Source of the DNA: an uncultured Pelagibacteraceae bacterium | GTDB lineage: Bacteria > Pseudomonadota > Alphaproteobacteria > Pelagibacterales > Pelagibacteraceae | Assembly: GCA_902523125.1 (NCBI GenBank) | Contig: CABYYA010000003.1 | Span: forward strand, 1 to 45,000 | Length of the DNA stretch: 45,000 nucleotides | Reading direction: 5' to 3' | Shown here: positions 1-9,081 of the stretch, in pieces | Layout: every line of letters starts with the position of its first letter | How positions within the stretch are numbered: the first letter of the stretch is position 1 | The notes under the pieces: generated by a model | What the model saw: the letters and a program-made list of their open reading frames with translations, nothing else | Databases searched by the model: none | What the model was told of the DNA's origin: nothing | Translations under genes and position numbers: made by a program

Positions 1-659
1 ATTTAAAGAAACTTAAAGAAAATTTTAAAAATCCTATTACCCAAGAGGGTATTAAAGAATTAGAAGAATTATTTGAAGTTTTATTCTTTGGAAATTACTC
101 CGATCAAGTAAAAACTAATTTTACGATAGTTAGAGGTTTAGATTATTACGATGGGTTTTGCGTTGAAACCAATCTAAATTTTAAAGCAAAAAATGTTAAG
201 GGTATGGAAATTGATATTGGAAGTATTTGTTCAGGCGGACAGTATAATAAATTAATTTCAAGATTTAAGGGTGTAGATATTCCAGGGACAGGTGTGAGTA
301 TTGGTGTTGATAGATTGCTATTTGCAATGATGCAATTAAATCAAATAGAAGTCGATACACAAAATCCAGTTATTGTTTGTGTAATGGATGAAAAATATTT
401 AAAAAATTATTACGAAATTTTAGATAATTTAAGAAAAAATAATATCAATTCTGAAATATTTTTGGATAGTAAAAAAAATCTAGGTAAGCAACTTACATAT
501 GCTAACAAAAGAGAATGTCCAATCGCAGTTATCTGCGGTGAAAATGAATTTAAAGATAATAAAATAACATTAAAAAATCTACTTGGGGCAAAAGAAGAGA
601 ATAACCAAATTACATTTCCAAAAGCAAATTTAATAAATGAAATCAAAAAATTTATCTAA
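1..659 (+). CDS. hisS: Histidyl-tRNA synthetase, C-terminal part (gene begins before the window)
   Basis: Frame is open from the window start. Class II aaRS motif 3-like GVSIGVDRLLFAM and anticodon-binding domain. Overlaps hisZ. Confidence 0.85.
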   Translation, partial: LKKLKENFKNPITQEGIKELEELFEVLFFGNYSDQVKTNFTIVRGLDYYDGFCVETNLNFKAKNVKGMEIDIGSICSGGQYNKLISRFKGVDIPGTGVSIGVDRLLFAMMQLNQIEVDTQNPVIVCVMDEKYLKNYYEILDNLRKNNINSEIFLDSKKNLGKQLTYANKRECPIAVICGENEFKDNKITLKNLLGAKEENNQITFPKANLINEIKKFI

Positions 660-1695
660 CAAAATCCTAAGATCAGTTCAGTCTAAAGGATTTAAATATA
701 TTGAATTGCCATCAGTTATCGAGACTAATCATATAGTTCAAAGATCTGGTGAAAGTTTTAGAAAATTTATTTTTTCATTTACAGATCAGACAGGTAACGA
801 ATTATGTTTAAGACCTGACCTTACCATTGCTTCTTGTCTTAGATATTTAAAAAACAATTTAAAGGGCAAAGAAAAAATATTTTATAGCGGACAGGCCTAT
901 AGAAAATCTCAAAATAAAAAGGACTCTATAATCCGAAATCAAGTTGGTTTTGAGATTATAGGATCAAAAGATGAAAAAAATGATGACAAAGAAATAATAA
1001 ATACATCAATTAAATCACTAAAAAATTTGAAATACTCAACTGGCACACTCACTATTGGTAATGTGGAAATTTTTAATCTTCTAATATCTAAATTAGATAT
1101 ACCAAAAAGATGGAAATTAAGACTCACAAGACATTTTTGGCGAGAAGATTATTTCAGTGATTTACTAAAAAGATTAGAGACAAATTCTGATGTAGATCCA
1201 ACTATTGTTGAAGTTGATAAAAGACGATATTTAAAAATGTTAAAGGATAATCAATCATCAATTGTTGCAGGTAGAACACTAAAAGAAATTTTAGAAAGGT
1301 TTGATAAAAAGATTAAGGATCCAAGAAGAGCAAGTAAAGGAAGTAATACATCTAAAATCATTAAAGAGTTTCTAAAAATTAAATGTCCAATAAATAAAGC
1401 TGCAAAGGAATTAAATAAATTCTTTAAAAAACATAAAATAAACCTTTTTGTTGATCAGAAATATTTTCCTGTCTCAAAAAATAAAATATCTAATTTGAAT
1501 GTGGTTTTCTCATCAGCCTTTGGTAGGCAATTGGAGTATTACACTGGCATAGTTTTTAAAATAGACATCAAATTAAAGTCGAAAATTATTAATTGTTGTA
1601 ATGGTGGTCGTTATGACAAATTAATTTCTGATCTTGGTTCAAAAAAACAAACACCAGCAGTTGGAGCAGCTTTTAATTTAAATTACCAATCATGA
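637..1695 (+). CDS. hisZ: ATP phosphoribosyltransferase regulatory subunit (HisRS-like)
   Basis: HisRS-like catalytic-core paralog lacking the anticodon domain, immediately followed by short-form hisG. Confidence 0.82.
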   Translation: MKSKNLSNKILRSVQSKGFKYIELPSVIETNHIVQRSGESFRKFIFSFTDQTGNELCLRPDLTIASCLRYLKNNLKGKEKIFYSGQAYRKSQNKKDSIIRNQVGFEIIGSKDEKNDDKEIINTSIKSLKNLKYSTGTLTIGNVEIFNLLISKLDIPKRWKLRLTRHFWREDYFSDLLKRLETNSDVDPTIVEVDKRRYLKMLKDNQSSIVAGRTLKEILERFDKKIKDPRRASKGSNTSKIIKEFLKIKCPINKAAKELNKFFKKHKINLFVDQKYFPVSKNKISNLNVVFSSAFGRQLEYYTGIVFKIDIKLKSKIINCCNGGRYDKLISDLGSKKQTPAVGAAFNLNYQS

Positions 1696-2378
1696 AAAAT
1701 TTAATAAATATAGGAATACCAAGTAAGGGACGGTTAAGAAAAGATGTTTTAAAAATTTTAGCTAAAAAAAGATTAAAGCTTATTTCTGAGCGAGGGGAAA
1801 GAGATTTGATAGGTTCAATAAAAAATAAATTAAACATAAAAATTTTATATTTGCACGCTAGAGAAATTATTGAAAGATTAGGAGATGGCTCTTTAGATAT
1901 TGGCTTTTCTGGTTTTGATTTATTAAAAGAAAGTGAGATAAATACCCAAAACAAAATAAATGTTATTAAAAAACTTGATTTTGGAAATGCTAATCTAGTT
2001 GTAGCTATACCTGATCCTTGGATTGATGTTCAAACAATAGCTGACCTAGAAGAAATTGCATTTGAATTTAGAGATAAAAAGAAAAAAAGATTAAGAGTTG
2101 CAACTAAATATCCAAATTTAACTAGGGATTTTTTATTTTCTAAAGGTGTTACTCAATTTAAATTGGTCGATAGTTTAGGAGCAACTGAAGCGTACCCTTT
2201 TACTGGTTCAGCTGAATTAATTACAGACATTACATCTACAGGTGAGACTCTTAGAGCGAATAATCTACGCATATTGAAAGATGGAGAAATCTTAAAATCT
2301 CAAGCTTGTATTTTTACTTCAAAAAAAAATAGTAAAAAAAAAGGTTTCAAAAACTTTGTTAAATTACTTTCTAAGTAA
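1692..2378 (+). CDS. hisG: ATP phosphoribosyltransferase, short form
   Basis: 228 aa; IGIPSKGRLRKDVL and GSAELITDITSTGETLRANNL motifs. Confidence 0.93.
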   Translation: MKNLINIGIPSKGRLRKDVLKILAKKRLKLISERGERDLIGSIKNKLNIKILYLHAREIIERLGDGSLDIGFSGFDLLKESEINTQNKINVIKKLDFGNANLVVAIPDPWIDVQTIADLEEIAFEFRDKKKKRLRVATKYPNLTRDFLFSKGVTQFKLVDSLGATEAYPFTGSAELITDITSTGETLRANNLRILKDGEILKSQACIFTSKKNSKKKGFKNFVKLLSK

Positions 2379-2495
2379 TTTATCTTTAAAATACGCGAGA
2401 ATAATTTTGATGATATCTAAATTTCTTATTATTGCATAAGTAGTTATTAGAACCCCTATTCCAAAAATAATTTTCAAAATAAGATATAATTCCAT
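2364..2495 (-). CDS. Small hydrophobic (predicted single-TM) protein, 43 aa: MELYLILKIIFGIGVLITTYAIIRNLDIIKIILAYFKDKLLRK
   Basis: Translated by hand on the minus strand. AAGGA Shine-Dalgarno-like motif just upstream of ATG. Fills the hisG-rmuC gap, and its 3' end overlaps the hisG stop. Not in the supplied ORF track (too short). Confidence 0.5.
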   Translation of the reverse strand: MELYLILKIIFGIGVLITTYAIIRNLDIIKIILAYFKDKLLRK

Positions 2496-2505
2496 AAAAA
2501 TCCTT

Positions 2506-2511
2506 TATAAT
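2506..2511 (+). promoter_or_regulatory. TATAAT -10 element for rmuC, 14 nt upstream of its ATG
   Basis: Exact TATAAT in the short gap between the divergent small ORF and rmuC; no convincing -35. Confidence 0.35.
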
Positions 2512-2525
2512 ACAAGTTACGAATC

Positions 2526-3617
2526 ATGGACACAATTTTATTAATTATTTTGATTTTAATGTTTGGAGCAATCTTGGCTATTTTGTATTTAAATATAAAG
2601 TCCAAGAAAGAGAACAGAGCTGATGAGACTAATGAAATAGCAAATTTGAATGCGGAAATTATTAGATTAAAAGATAGCTTAAACTCTACAATCAATACAT
2701 CTCTAAATTCGATGTCTACCTCATTTAACTCTTTATCAACTGGGGTTACAAAGGATATGACCGAGGCACTTACTAAAGTTGATGAGAAGGTTGGTAATTT
2801 TAATGAACAAGTAAAGCTCTTAAATCAAAGTCAAGAGGGAATTACTAAAATTTTAGCAGGGGTCAAAAAATATGGAACTCTAGCTGAGTATTCTTTGGAT
2901 GCTCTAATTAAAGATTTATTACCTGCGTCTCAATATGTGACAAATGTCAAAATGAAAGAAGATACAAGTGAAAACGTAGAATTTGCAATCAAGCTTCAAG
3001 GTAATATTTTGGTTCCGGTAGACTCTCATTTTCCAGTAGAAAAATTTAAGGCAATTACAGATGCGCACGAGGCAGATGATAAGAAGGCAGTTGCTGATGC
3101 TAGAACAAAATTAGCAAGTGCATTTAAGGCTAAAGCAAAAAGTGTCATGGAAAAATATATTGTTCCACCTAAAACTTCAAATTTTGCAATAGTGTACGCT
3201 CCAACAGAAAGTCTTTATAAAGAATTAACTGAGTATCAAGATCCAAGCAGTAAAGAGCTATTAACTCAAGAATTAATGAAAAAATATAAAATAGTAATTT
3301 GTGGCCCAAATACTCTTTCAGCTTATTTACAATCTTTACACATGGGCTTTCAGTCACTTAAAATTTCAAAACACGCAACAGAGATTTATGATCATTTAAA
3401 AACTATAAGTACGAGATTTTCTAGTCATTTTGATAATATTTATAAATTAAGAAAAAAACTTGAAGAGGCTATGACAGTTGTTGATAGTTTTGGAAAAGAT
3501 GCAAGATCAATTACTAGAACTTTAGAAAATATAAAAGATCCCGAGCAAGTTGAAAAAGCTGTTCTAACAGAGAACGTTGAGAGTTTTGTTGAAAGAAATA
3601 AACAAGTCAAAAAATAA
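2526..3617 (+). CDS. rmuC: DNA recombination protein RmuC family
   Basis: N-terminal TM, coiled coil, then the RmuC domain (VDSHFPVEKF, KTSNFAIVYAPTESLY). Confidence 0.82.
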   Translation: MDTILLIILILMFGAILAILYLNIKSKKENRADETNEIANLNAEIIRLKDSLNSTINTSLNSMSTSFNSLSTGVTKDMTEALTKVDEKVGNFNEQVKLLNQSQEGITKILAGVKKYGTLAEYSLDALIKDLLPASQYVTNVKMKEDTSENVEFAIKLQGNILVPVDSHFPVEKFKAITDAHEADDKKAVADARTKLASAFKAKAKSVMEKYIVPPKTSNFAIVYAPTESLYKELTEYQDPSSKELLTQELMKKYKIVICGPNTLSAYLQSLHMGFQSLKISKHATEIYDHLKTISTRFSSHFDNIYKLRKKLEEAMTVVDSFGKDARSITRTLENIKDPEQVEKAVLTENVESFVERNKQVKK

Positions 3618-3654
3618 TTTCTTTTTTCAGATAATACCGACTATAAGAAATCAC

Positions 3655-4341
3655 ATGCGTTGGAACAAAAAATATCAATATCCTACAAGTTCAAGAGCGA
3701 CAGAAGATGGAATAAGAAGATACGTATTAGGAGAAGCAAAGTTACCAAGTGTAACTTCAATACTAGATGCAACTAAATCCGAGGAAGATAAAGCAGCTTT
3801 AGCAAACTGGAGAGAGAGAACAGGTCACAAAGAAGCTGAAGCTATAACAAAGGCAGCAAGTAGCAGAGGTTCTCAAATGCACAGCTATTTAGAGTCTTTT
3901 CTTTTAGGTAGAGAAAATTTGAGTTTCTTTGAAGACAATGAACAATATAAAAAAATGGCAAAAGAAATTATTGATAAGGGGTTAACAAATAGATTAGAGG
4001 AAATATATGGTGTGGAGTGCACTATGCATTATCCTGAGAGATATGCAGGCACAGTAGACTGTGTGGGTGTTTATGAAGGAAAAGAAACAATAATTGATTT
4101 CAAGCAGTCTAACAAACCAAAAAAAGCTGAGTACATAGACTCTTGGTTTTTACAAACTGCGGCTTACTCTTTAGCGCATAATGTTGTTTACAATTCAAAC
4201 ATTAGTGCATGTGTTATTTTAGTTTGCACGGTGGATAATTTGTTTCAAGAGTTTAAGATTCAAGGCCCCGAACTAATAACATATCAGAATTTGTTTTTAG
4301 GTAGATTAAAAAAGTTTAATGAAATTAATAATTTAGTTTAA
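3655..4341 (+). CDS. PD-(D/E)XK nuclease, MGME1/phage exonuclease-like
   Basis: LPSVTSIL near the N-terminus, GTVDCVG...ETIIDFKQS (D...D-x-K) and Q-x3-Y. The ORF extends to 3577, but ATG 3655 (MRWNKKYQYP) is the likely start because the longer version overlaps rmuC. Confidence 0.68.
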   Translation: MRWNKKYQYPTSSRATEDGIRRYVLGEAKLPSVTSILDATKSEEDKAALANWRERTGHKEAEAITKAASSRGSQMHSYLESFLLGRENLSFFEDNEQYKKMAKEIIDKGLTNRLEEIYGVECTMHYPERYAGTVDCVGVYEGKETIIDFKQSNKPKKAEYIDSWFLQTAAYSLAHNVVYNSNISACVILVCTVDNLFQEFKIQGPELITYQNLFLGRLKKFNEINNLV

Positions 4342-4347
4342 TAAAAA

Positions 4348-5784
4348 ATGGATAAAATTGTTATTTACGATACCGAAACCACGAATTCAACAATATGGGG
4401 ATCCATAATTGAAGTTGGGGCTGTTGTAGTTGATAAAAATTTAAAAGAAATTGGAAAGTTAAATATAAGAGGGAGAATGCCGGAAGGTGAGGTGCCAAGT
4501 GCAAAGGCTTTACTTGTTAATTCAACTAGTATTGATTTATTAACTAAAGGTAATTATTCACATTATGACTTTCTAGGTGCTGTTGAAAACTTTTTCTCTA
4601 AATGTGCTCCAGCAATGTTTATGGGTTGGTCAAATCTAAATTTTGACCGGAGAATGTTTCACTTTAATTTTTTTAAGGGCAATCGCTATCCTTACGCTAC
4701 TCACTCATCGCCTAATAGTGAACATGATGGTTTACATATAGCTAGGGCAGCACAAACCTTAAATTCTGAAACTTTAAAAACAGAATTAACAGAAGCAGGT
4801 AACCCTAGCCTTGCATTAGAATCCTTATCAAGAATGCAAGGTTTTGACACTTCAGCAAGCCACACCGCCTACGTTGATGCCCAAAATTCATTGAAAGTAC
4901 TTCGAATTATTAAAGATAAACATAAAGAAAATTGGGAAACATTTTTAAAAACATCAACTAAAACAAGCGTAGAAACGTTTTTAAAAAATGAAGGCATATA
5001 TTCTATTTTTGAAAATGTGAAGGGTAGAAATATGATGTATCTCACTAGCACACTACACCCAAATCATTGTTTTCATCCATCTTACACTTCGTGGGGATAT
5101 GTTTGGGATTTAAGAAGAGATCCAGAACCACTATTAAATTTAAAAGTAAATCAATTAAGAGATATTTTTAAAAAACATAGTCCAAAACCCTTAAGAGTTT
5201 TAAAAACTAATAAAGCTCCGGTAATTTTGGACAAAGAATTTGCCTTAAAACAAAAACCCTATTCAGACTTAGATTTAGAAACAATTAAAAGAAGAGCGCA
5301 AATGGTCAGAAATAACGAAAATTTTTGTAAAAATATACAAATTATAAATAGAGAGGCAGCAGAGGAAAAAGAGCAAACTAAAACCCAGGAAGATTTGTTA
5401 CCGGAAGAAACTTTGTATAGAAAATTTATTCCTAATAAAGATACTGCTCTTTTTAAAACCTGGCATAGTTCATCTTGGGAAGATAAGTTAAGATTACTAG
5501 ATCAATTTACAGACAAAAGATGTAGTTGGTTTGGACAAAAAATTATTTATCAGGAAGCGCCACAAATTTTACCACCTGATTTATATAAAAATATTAAAAG
5601 TGAAATTGCCAGACGTATACTAAGTAAGAACAAGGAGAAGTGGCAAACGATAAATATGGCATATAATGAAATAGACTATTTAAGAGATCAAGCAGATAAA
5701 AGAGATGATAAAAATGAATTAAATAAACTAGACGAAATAAATGATTTTATTATGTCTATTGAAAAGAAATATGAAATTGCCTAG
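4348..5784 (+). CDS. sbcB: Exodeoxyribonuclease I-like (DEDDh 3'-5' exonuclease)
   Basis: IYDTETT motif, NLNFDRRMF, HTAYVDAQNS (DEDDh) and an ExoI-like C-terminal region. Confidence 0.8.
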   Translation: MDKIVIYDTETTNSTIWGSIIEVGAVVVDKNLKEIGKLNIRGRMPEGEVPSAKALLVNSTSIDLLTKGNYSHYDFLGAVENFFSKCAPAMFMGWSNLNFDRRMFHFNFFKGNRYPYATHSSPNSEHDGLHIARAAQTLNSETLKTELTEAGNPSLALESLSRMQGFDTSASHTAYVDAQNSLKVLRIIKDKHKENWETFLKTSTKTSVETFLKNEGIYSIFENVKGRNMMYLTSTLHPNHCFHPSYTSWGYVWDLRRDPEPLLNLKVNQLRDIFKKHSPKPLRVLKTNKAPVILDKEFALKQKPYSDLDLETIKRRAQMVRNNENFCKNIQIINREAAEEKEQTKTQEDLLPEETLYRKFIPNKDTALFKTWHSSSWEDKLRLLDQFTDKRCSWFGQKIIYQEAPQILPPDLYKNIKSEIARRILSKNKEKWQTINMAYNEIDYLRDQADKRDDKNELNKLDEINDFIMSIEKKYEIA

Positions 5785-5818
5785 TTGACTTTAATAAACA
5801 AATTAATAGAAAGGATTT

Positions 5819-6136
5819 ATGCTTATAGATTTTAAAGATGAGGATTTTGAAAATAAAATTAAAAGTGAAGAAGTTTCAGTAATTCAATTTAGTGCAGCTT
5901 GGTGTGGGCCTTGTAAGTCCTTAAAACCAATTATGGATAAGTTTGCAGTTGAGTATAAAGACAAGGCTGGTTTTTATTACGCTGATATAGAAGATGGTGG
6001 TATCAATACCGGAAGCGCTGCGGGAATAAGAGGTGTTCCAACAGTGATAATTTATAAAAAAGGTGTTGAGGTTGATAGAAAAGTTGGTGGCGTACCAGAA
6101 AGCCATATGAAAGAGTTTTTAGAAAAAAATATCTAA
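5819..6136 (+). CDS. trxA: Thioredoxin family protein
   Basis: WCGPCKSLKP active site; 105 aa. Confidence 0.9.
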   Translation: MLIDFKDEDFENKIKSEEVSVIQFSAAWCGPCKSLKPIMDKFAVEYKDKAGFYYADIEDGGINTGSAAGIRGVPTVIIYKKGVEVDRKVGGVPESHMKEFLEKNI

Positions 6137-7398
6137 TTTAAGTTTAATATTTCGCCAGCTAAATACAAAGATCCTGTAATAATTAACATATCATTTTCTT
6201 CAAGTGATAAAGTTTTAATTGCTTTCTCAATATTTTCTTCATATTTAACATTTGAAACATTCCCAAATTTTTCTTTTAATTTTTTACCACTGATGGCGTT
6301 TTGTTGATTAGGTATATCAACAGTGGTTAGAGACGAAATATCTTTAAAGTAGCTAATATATTTTTCATGATCTTTATTAGACATCATTCCTATAATAAAA
6401 TGCTTATTACAATCTAAAGTTTGAAGATACTCATTTAAAACTCTAGCACCATCCTCATTATGACTTCCATCTAACAATAGTTGGTTATTTTTGATTAAAT
6501 TTTTGATTTTCCCATGTTTTATTTCCTGTAATCTGCCAATACTTTCTATTTTGGTAATTCCTTTTTTTATATCATCATCCTTAATTTTTAAATTTAGTTG
6601 CCTAATCGTTGCAATTGCAGTTGAAATATTTTCCAACTGAAACTGTCCAAGAATATTTGGCAACGGTAGTTTTAAGCCACCAAATTTATCTTCATAATAA
6701 AAAAAACCATTTTCTCCATTAGAATAGCTATAGTCTTCATTAAAGAACAATTTATTAGATAAGTTTTGTGAAATTGATTTTTTAATACTTTCAGTTGTTT
6801 TAATTGAGTTTTGTTTAGACACGATTATATTAGAGTTTAAAAGAGAGGATGTTTTTTCAAATACAATTTTTTCGATAGTTTGTTGATCTTTCGGTAACCA
6901 TTCGAGATGATCTTTACTAATAGAGCAAACAATACTAGCTAAATTATCTTTAAGTATATTAGTGGCATCAAATCTGTGGAACAAACCTGCTTCTATTAAA
7001 TTGATATTGCTAGGATATTGAGCAGCTTTATAAAAATAACACGCAGTTAAAGCTTCGAAAAAAGTTAAAGGATTTTGATTGTTTTTTTTTTCAACTTCTT
7101 CAAATAGATCAATTAATTCATCATCATTTAGCATATTATTATTAAAAACAAATCTCTCATTGATTTTTTGAATATGAGGACTTGTATAAACATTGCATTT
7201 TATTTTTGATTCTTTGAGAATTGAAAAAATTGCATTAATGGTAGATTGTTTACCATTTGTTCCTACTACTGATATTGCTTTTATTTTATCTTGAGGATTA
7301 CCTAATTTTTCACAAAGAATTTTTATACGATTTAGACTTAAATCTATTTCTTTAGGATGCAGCTTTTGTAAGTGACTGACTATCTTCTGAAGTTTCAT
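6133..7398 (-). CDS. folC: Folylpolyglutamate/dihydrofolate synthase
   Basis: LHPKEIDLSL, VVGTNGKQST P-loop; downstream of accD. Confidence 0.9.
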   Translation of the reverse strand: MKLQKIVSHLQKLHPKEIDLSLNRIKILCEKLGNPQDKIKAISVVGTNGKQSTINAIFSILKESKIKCNVYTSPHIQKINERFVFNNNMLNDDELIDLFEEVEKKNNQNPLTFFEALTACYFYKAAQYPSNINLIEAGLFHRFDATNILKDNLASIVCSISKDHLEWLPKDQQTIEKIVFEKTSSLLNSNIIVSKQNSIKTTESIKKSISQNLSNKLFFNEDYSYSNGENGFFYYEDKFGGLKLPLPNILGQFQLENISTAIATIRQLNLKIKDDDIKKGITKIESIGRLQEIKHGKIKNLIKNNQLLLDGSHNEDGARVLNEYLQTLDCNKHFIIGMMSNKDHEKYISYFKDISSLTTVDIPNQQNAISGKKLKEKFGNVSNVKYEENIEKAIKTLSLEENDMLIITGSLYLAGEILNLN

Positions 7399-8284
7399 TT
7401 TCTTCAGTGCTTATAGCAGGTTTCTTATTTAATAGAATTGAAATTAAAATCCCAATTTTTTCTTGAAGATCTTTTCTATCTAGAATTAAGTCAACAAACC
7501 CAGTTTTTTGTACATAAGAGCTCTTTTGAAAATTTTCTGGTAAGCTTTCTTTAACTGTTCCTTCTATTACTCGAGCCCCAGCAAAAGCTATTAGAGCATG
7601 ATCGGACTCCGCAATATGCAAGTCTCCCAACATTGCGTAAGAAGCTGTAATTCCTCCAGCAGTTGGATCAGTTAAACAAACTAGATAAGGAAGATTGTTT
7701 TTTTTTAGTTCATTAATAGCCATCGTCGTTCTAGTCATTTGAGACAACGAAATTAAACTTTCCATCATTCTCATTCCTCCCCCAGAACTAAAACATATAA
7801 AAGGAGTTTTATTTTCGATAGCATGTTGAATACCATATAAAAATGCTTCACCTTCTGCAGCCGCCATTGAAGCACCTAAGAATTCAAAATCCGATGCAAC
7901 TGCAGTAACTTTGATATTATTTATTGAACCAGAAACAACCATCATTCCACAATCCAGTCCTGTTTTTTTTCTCGCACTTTTTAATCTATCTTTGTAAGAC
8001 TTAGAGTCTGTCCAATCTAGTGGATCATCTTTTGGAATTGGTGTTTTAAAAATTTCATAGTTATTTTTTCCAAAAAAAATATCAAATCGTTGTTTTGGAT
8101 TTATTCTGTGGTGTTTATTGCAATCATTGCACACCCAGAGATTTTCTTCCAGGTCTTTTTTTAAAATTGGTCCTTTACAGCAACTAGTCCAATCACTATT
8201 TGCAATTTCTTCTTTAGTTGCTCTTTTATGAATAGCTGTTTTTATTTTTTCACCAGCTTTGATTATTTTTGTTATCCAATTCAT
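7352..8284 (-). CDS. accD: Acetyl-CoA carboxylase carboxyltransferase subunit beta
   Basis: Zn-ribbon CCKGPI...CNDC and SSGGGMRMMESLISL motif. Confidence 0.95.
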   Translation of the reverse strand: MNWITKIIKAGEKIKTAIHKRATKEEIANSDWTSCCKGPILKKDLEENLWVCNDCNKHHRINPKQRFDIFFGKNNYEIFKTPIPKDDPLDWTDSKSYKDRLKSARKKTGLDCGMMVVSGSINNIKVTAVASDFEFLGASMAAAEGEAFLYGIQHAIENKTPFICFSSGGGMRMMESLISLSQMTRTTMAINELKKNNLPYLVCLTDPTAGGITASYAMLGDLHIAESDHALIAFAGARVIEGTVKESLPENFQKSSYVQKTGFVDLILDRKDLQEKIGILISILLNKKPAISTEENETSEDSQSLTKAAS

Positions 8285-9081
8285 TTAATTTTATTTCTAA
8301 GTCTGTTTACGACATTATAAACATTTGTGACAGGATTTTGTCTTTTTTTTATAGAATTTGTTATTTCCTTACAAATAGCACTTCCAACAACCAAACCATC
8401 AGCTTTCTTTAGGGATTTTATAGTTTTTTCAGTGATACCAAAGCCAATTACAACATTTTTTTTTGAGTTGATTTTTTTTATTTTATCGTAGTTAGACAAT
8501 ATTTCTTTAGAGGAAACTTTAAGTTTTCCTCCTGTAGTAGAAAGCATAGATATAAAATAAATCATTTCATGAGAGTCTTTTATTATCATTTTTAACCTAT
8601 CTTTAGTTGTAGTTGGTGACAAAAGTTGAATAAAAAAGATTGATTTTTTTTTACATTTATTTGCAAATTTCTTATTTTCAGGCCAAGGTAAATCCACAAC
8701 TATTAATCCATTAACTCCTGAAATTTTGCAATTTTTTAAAAATACATTTTCACCAAATTGAAAGATCATATTATAGTACCCCATCAATATAATTGGTTTA
8801 TTATTGTCAAATTTTTTAAAATTTTTTACAATGTTAAAAATATCATTAACTTTGATTCCATTTTTGATCGCTCTATATGAGCTTGTTTGAATTTGACTTC
8901 CATCAGCGACTGGTGTGTTGTGAGGAATGCCAATCTCTATTATATCAACTTTTTTTGAGATTGATTTTAATATCTCCAATGATTGTTTTTTTGAACTATC
9001 TCCAGCGACTGTATAAGTTAATAAAGCGGGCCTATTTTCTTTTTTAGCTTTTTTGAATGCATGACTGATTGGATTAGACAT
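8281..9081 (-). CDS. trpA: Tryptophan synthase alpha subunit
   Basis: DIIEIGIPHNTPVADG and GFGI motifs; adjacent to trpB. Confidence 0.94.
   Translation of the reverse strand: MSNPISHAFKKAKKENRPALLTYTVAGDSSKKQSLEILKSISKKVDIIEIGIPHNTPVADGSQIQTSSYRAIKNGIKVNDIFNIVKNFKKFDNNKPIILMGYYNMIFQFGENVFLKNCKISGVNGLIVVDLPWPENKKFANKCKKKSIFFIQLLSPTTTKDRLKMIIKDSHEMIYFISMLSTTGGKLKVSSKEILSNYDKIKKINSKKNVVIGFGITEKTIKSLKKADGLVVGSAICKEITNSIKKRQNPVTNVYNVVNRLRNKIK

Noticed and set aside
3577-3654. N-terminal extension of the PD-(D/E)XK ORF (MRVLLKEINKSKNNFFFQIIPTIRNH)
   Set aside because: Overlaps the rmuC end and has low-complexity composition; ATG 3655 gives the conserved-looking start.
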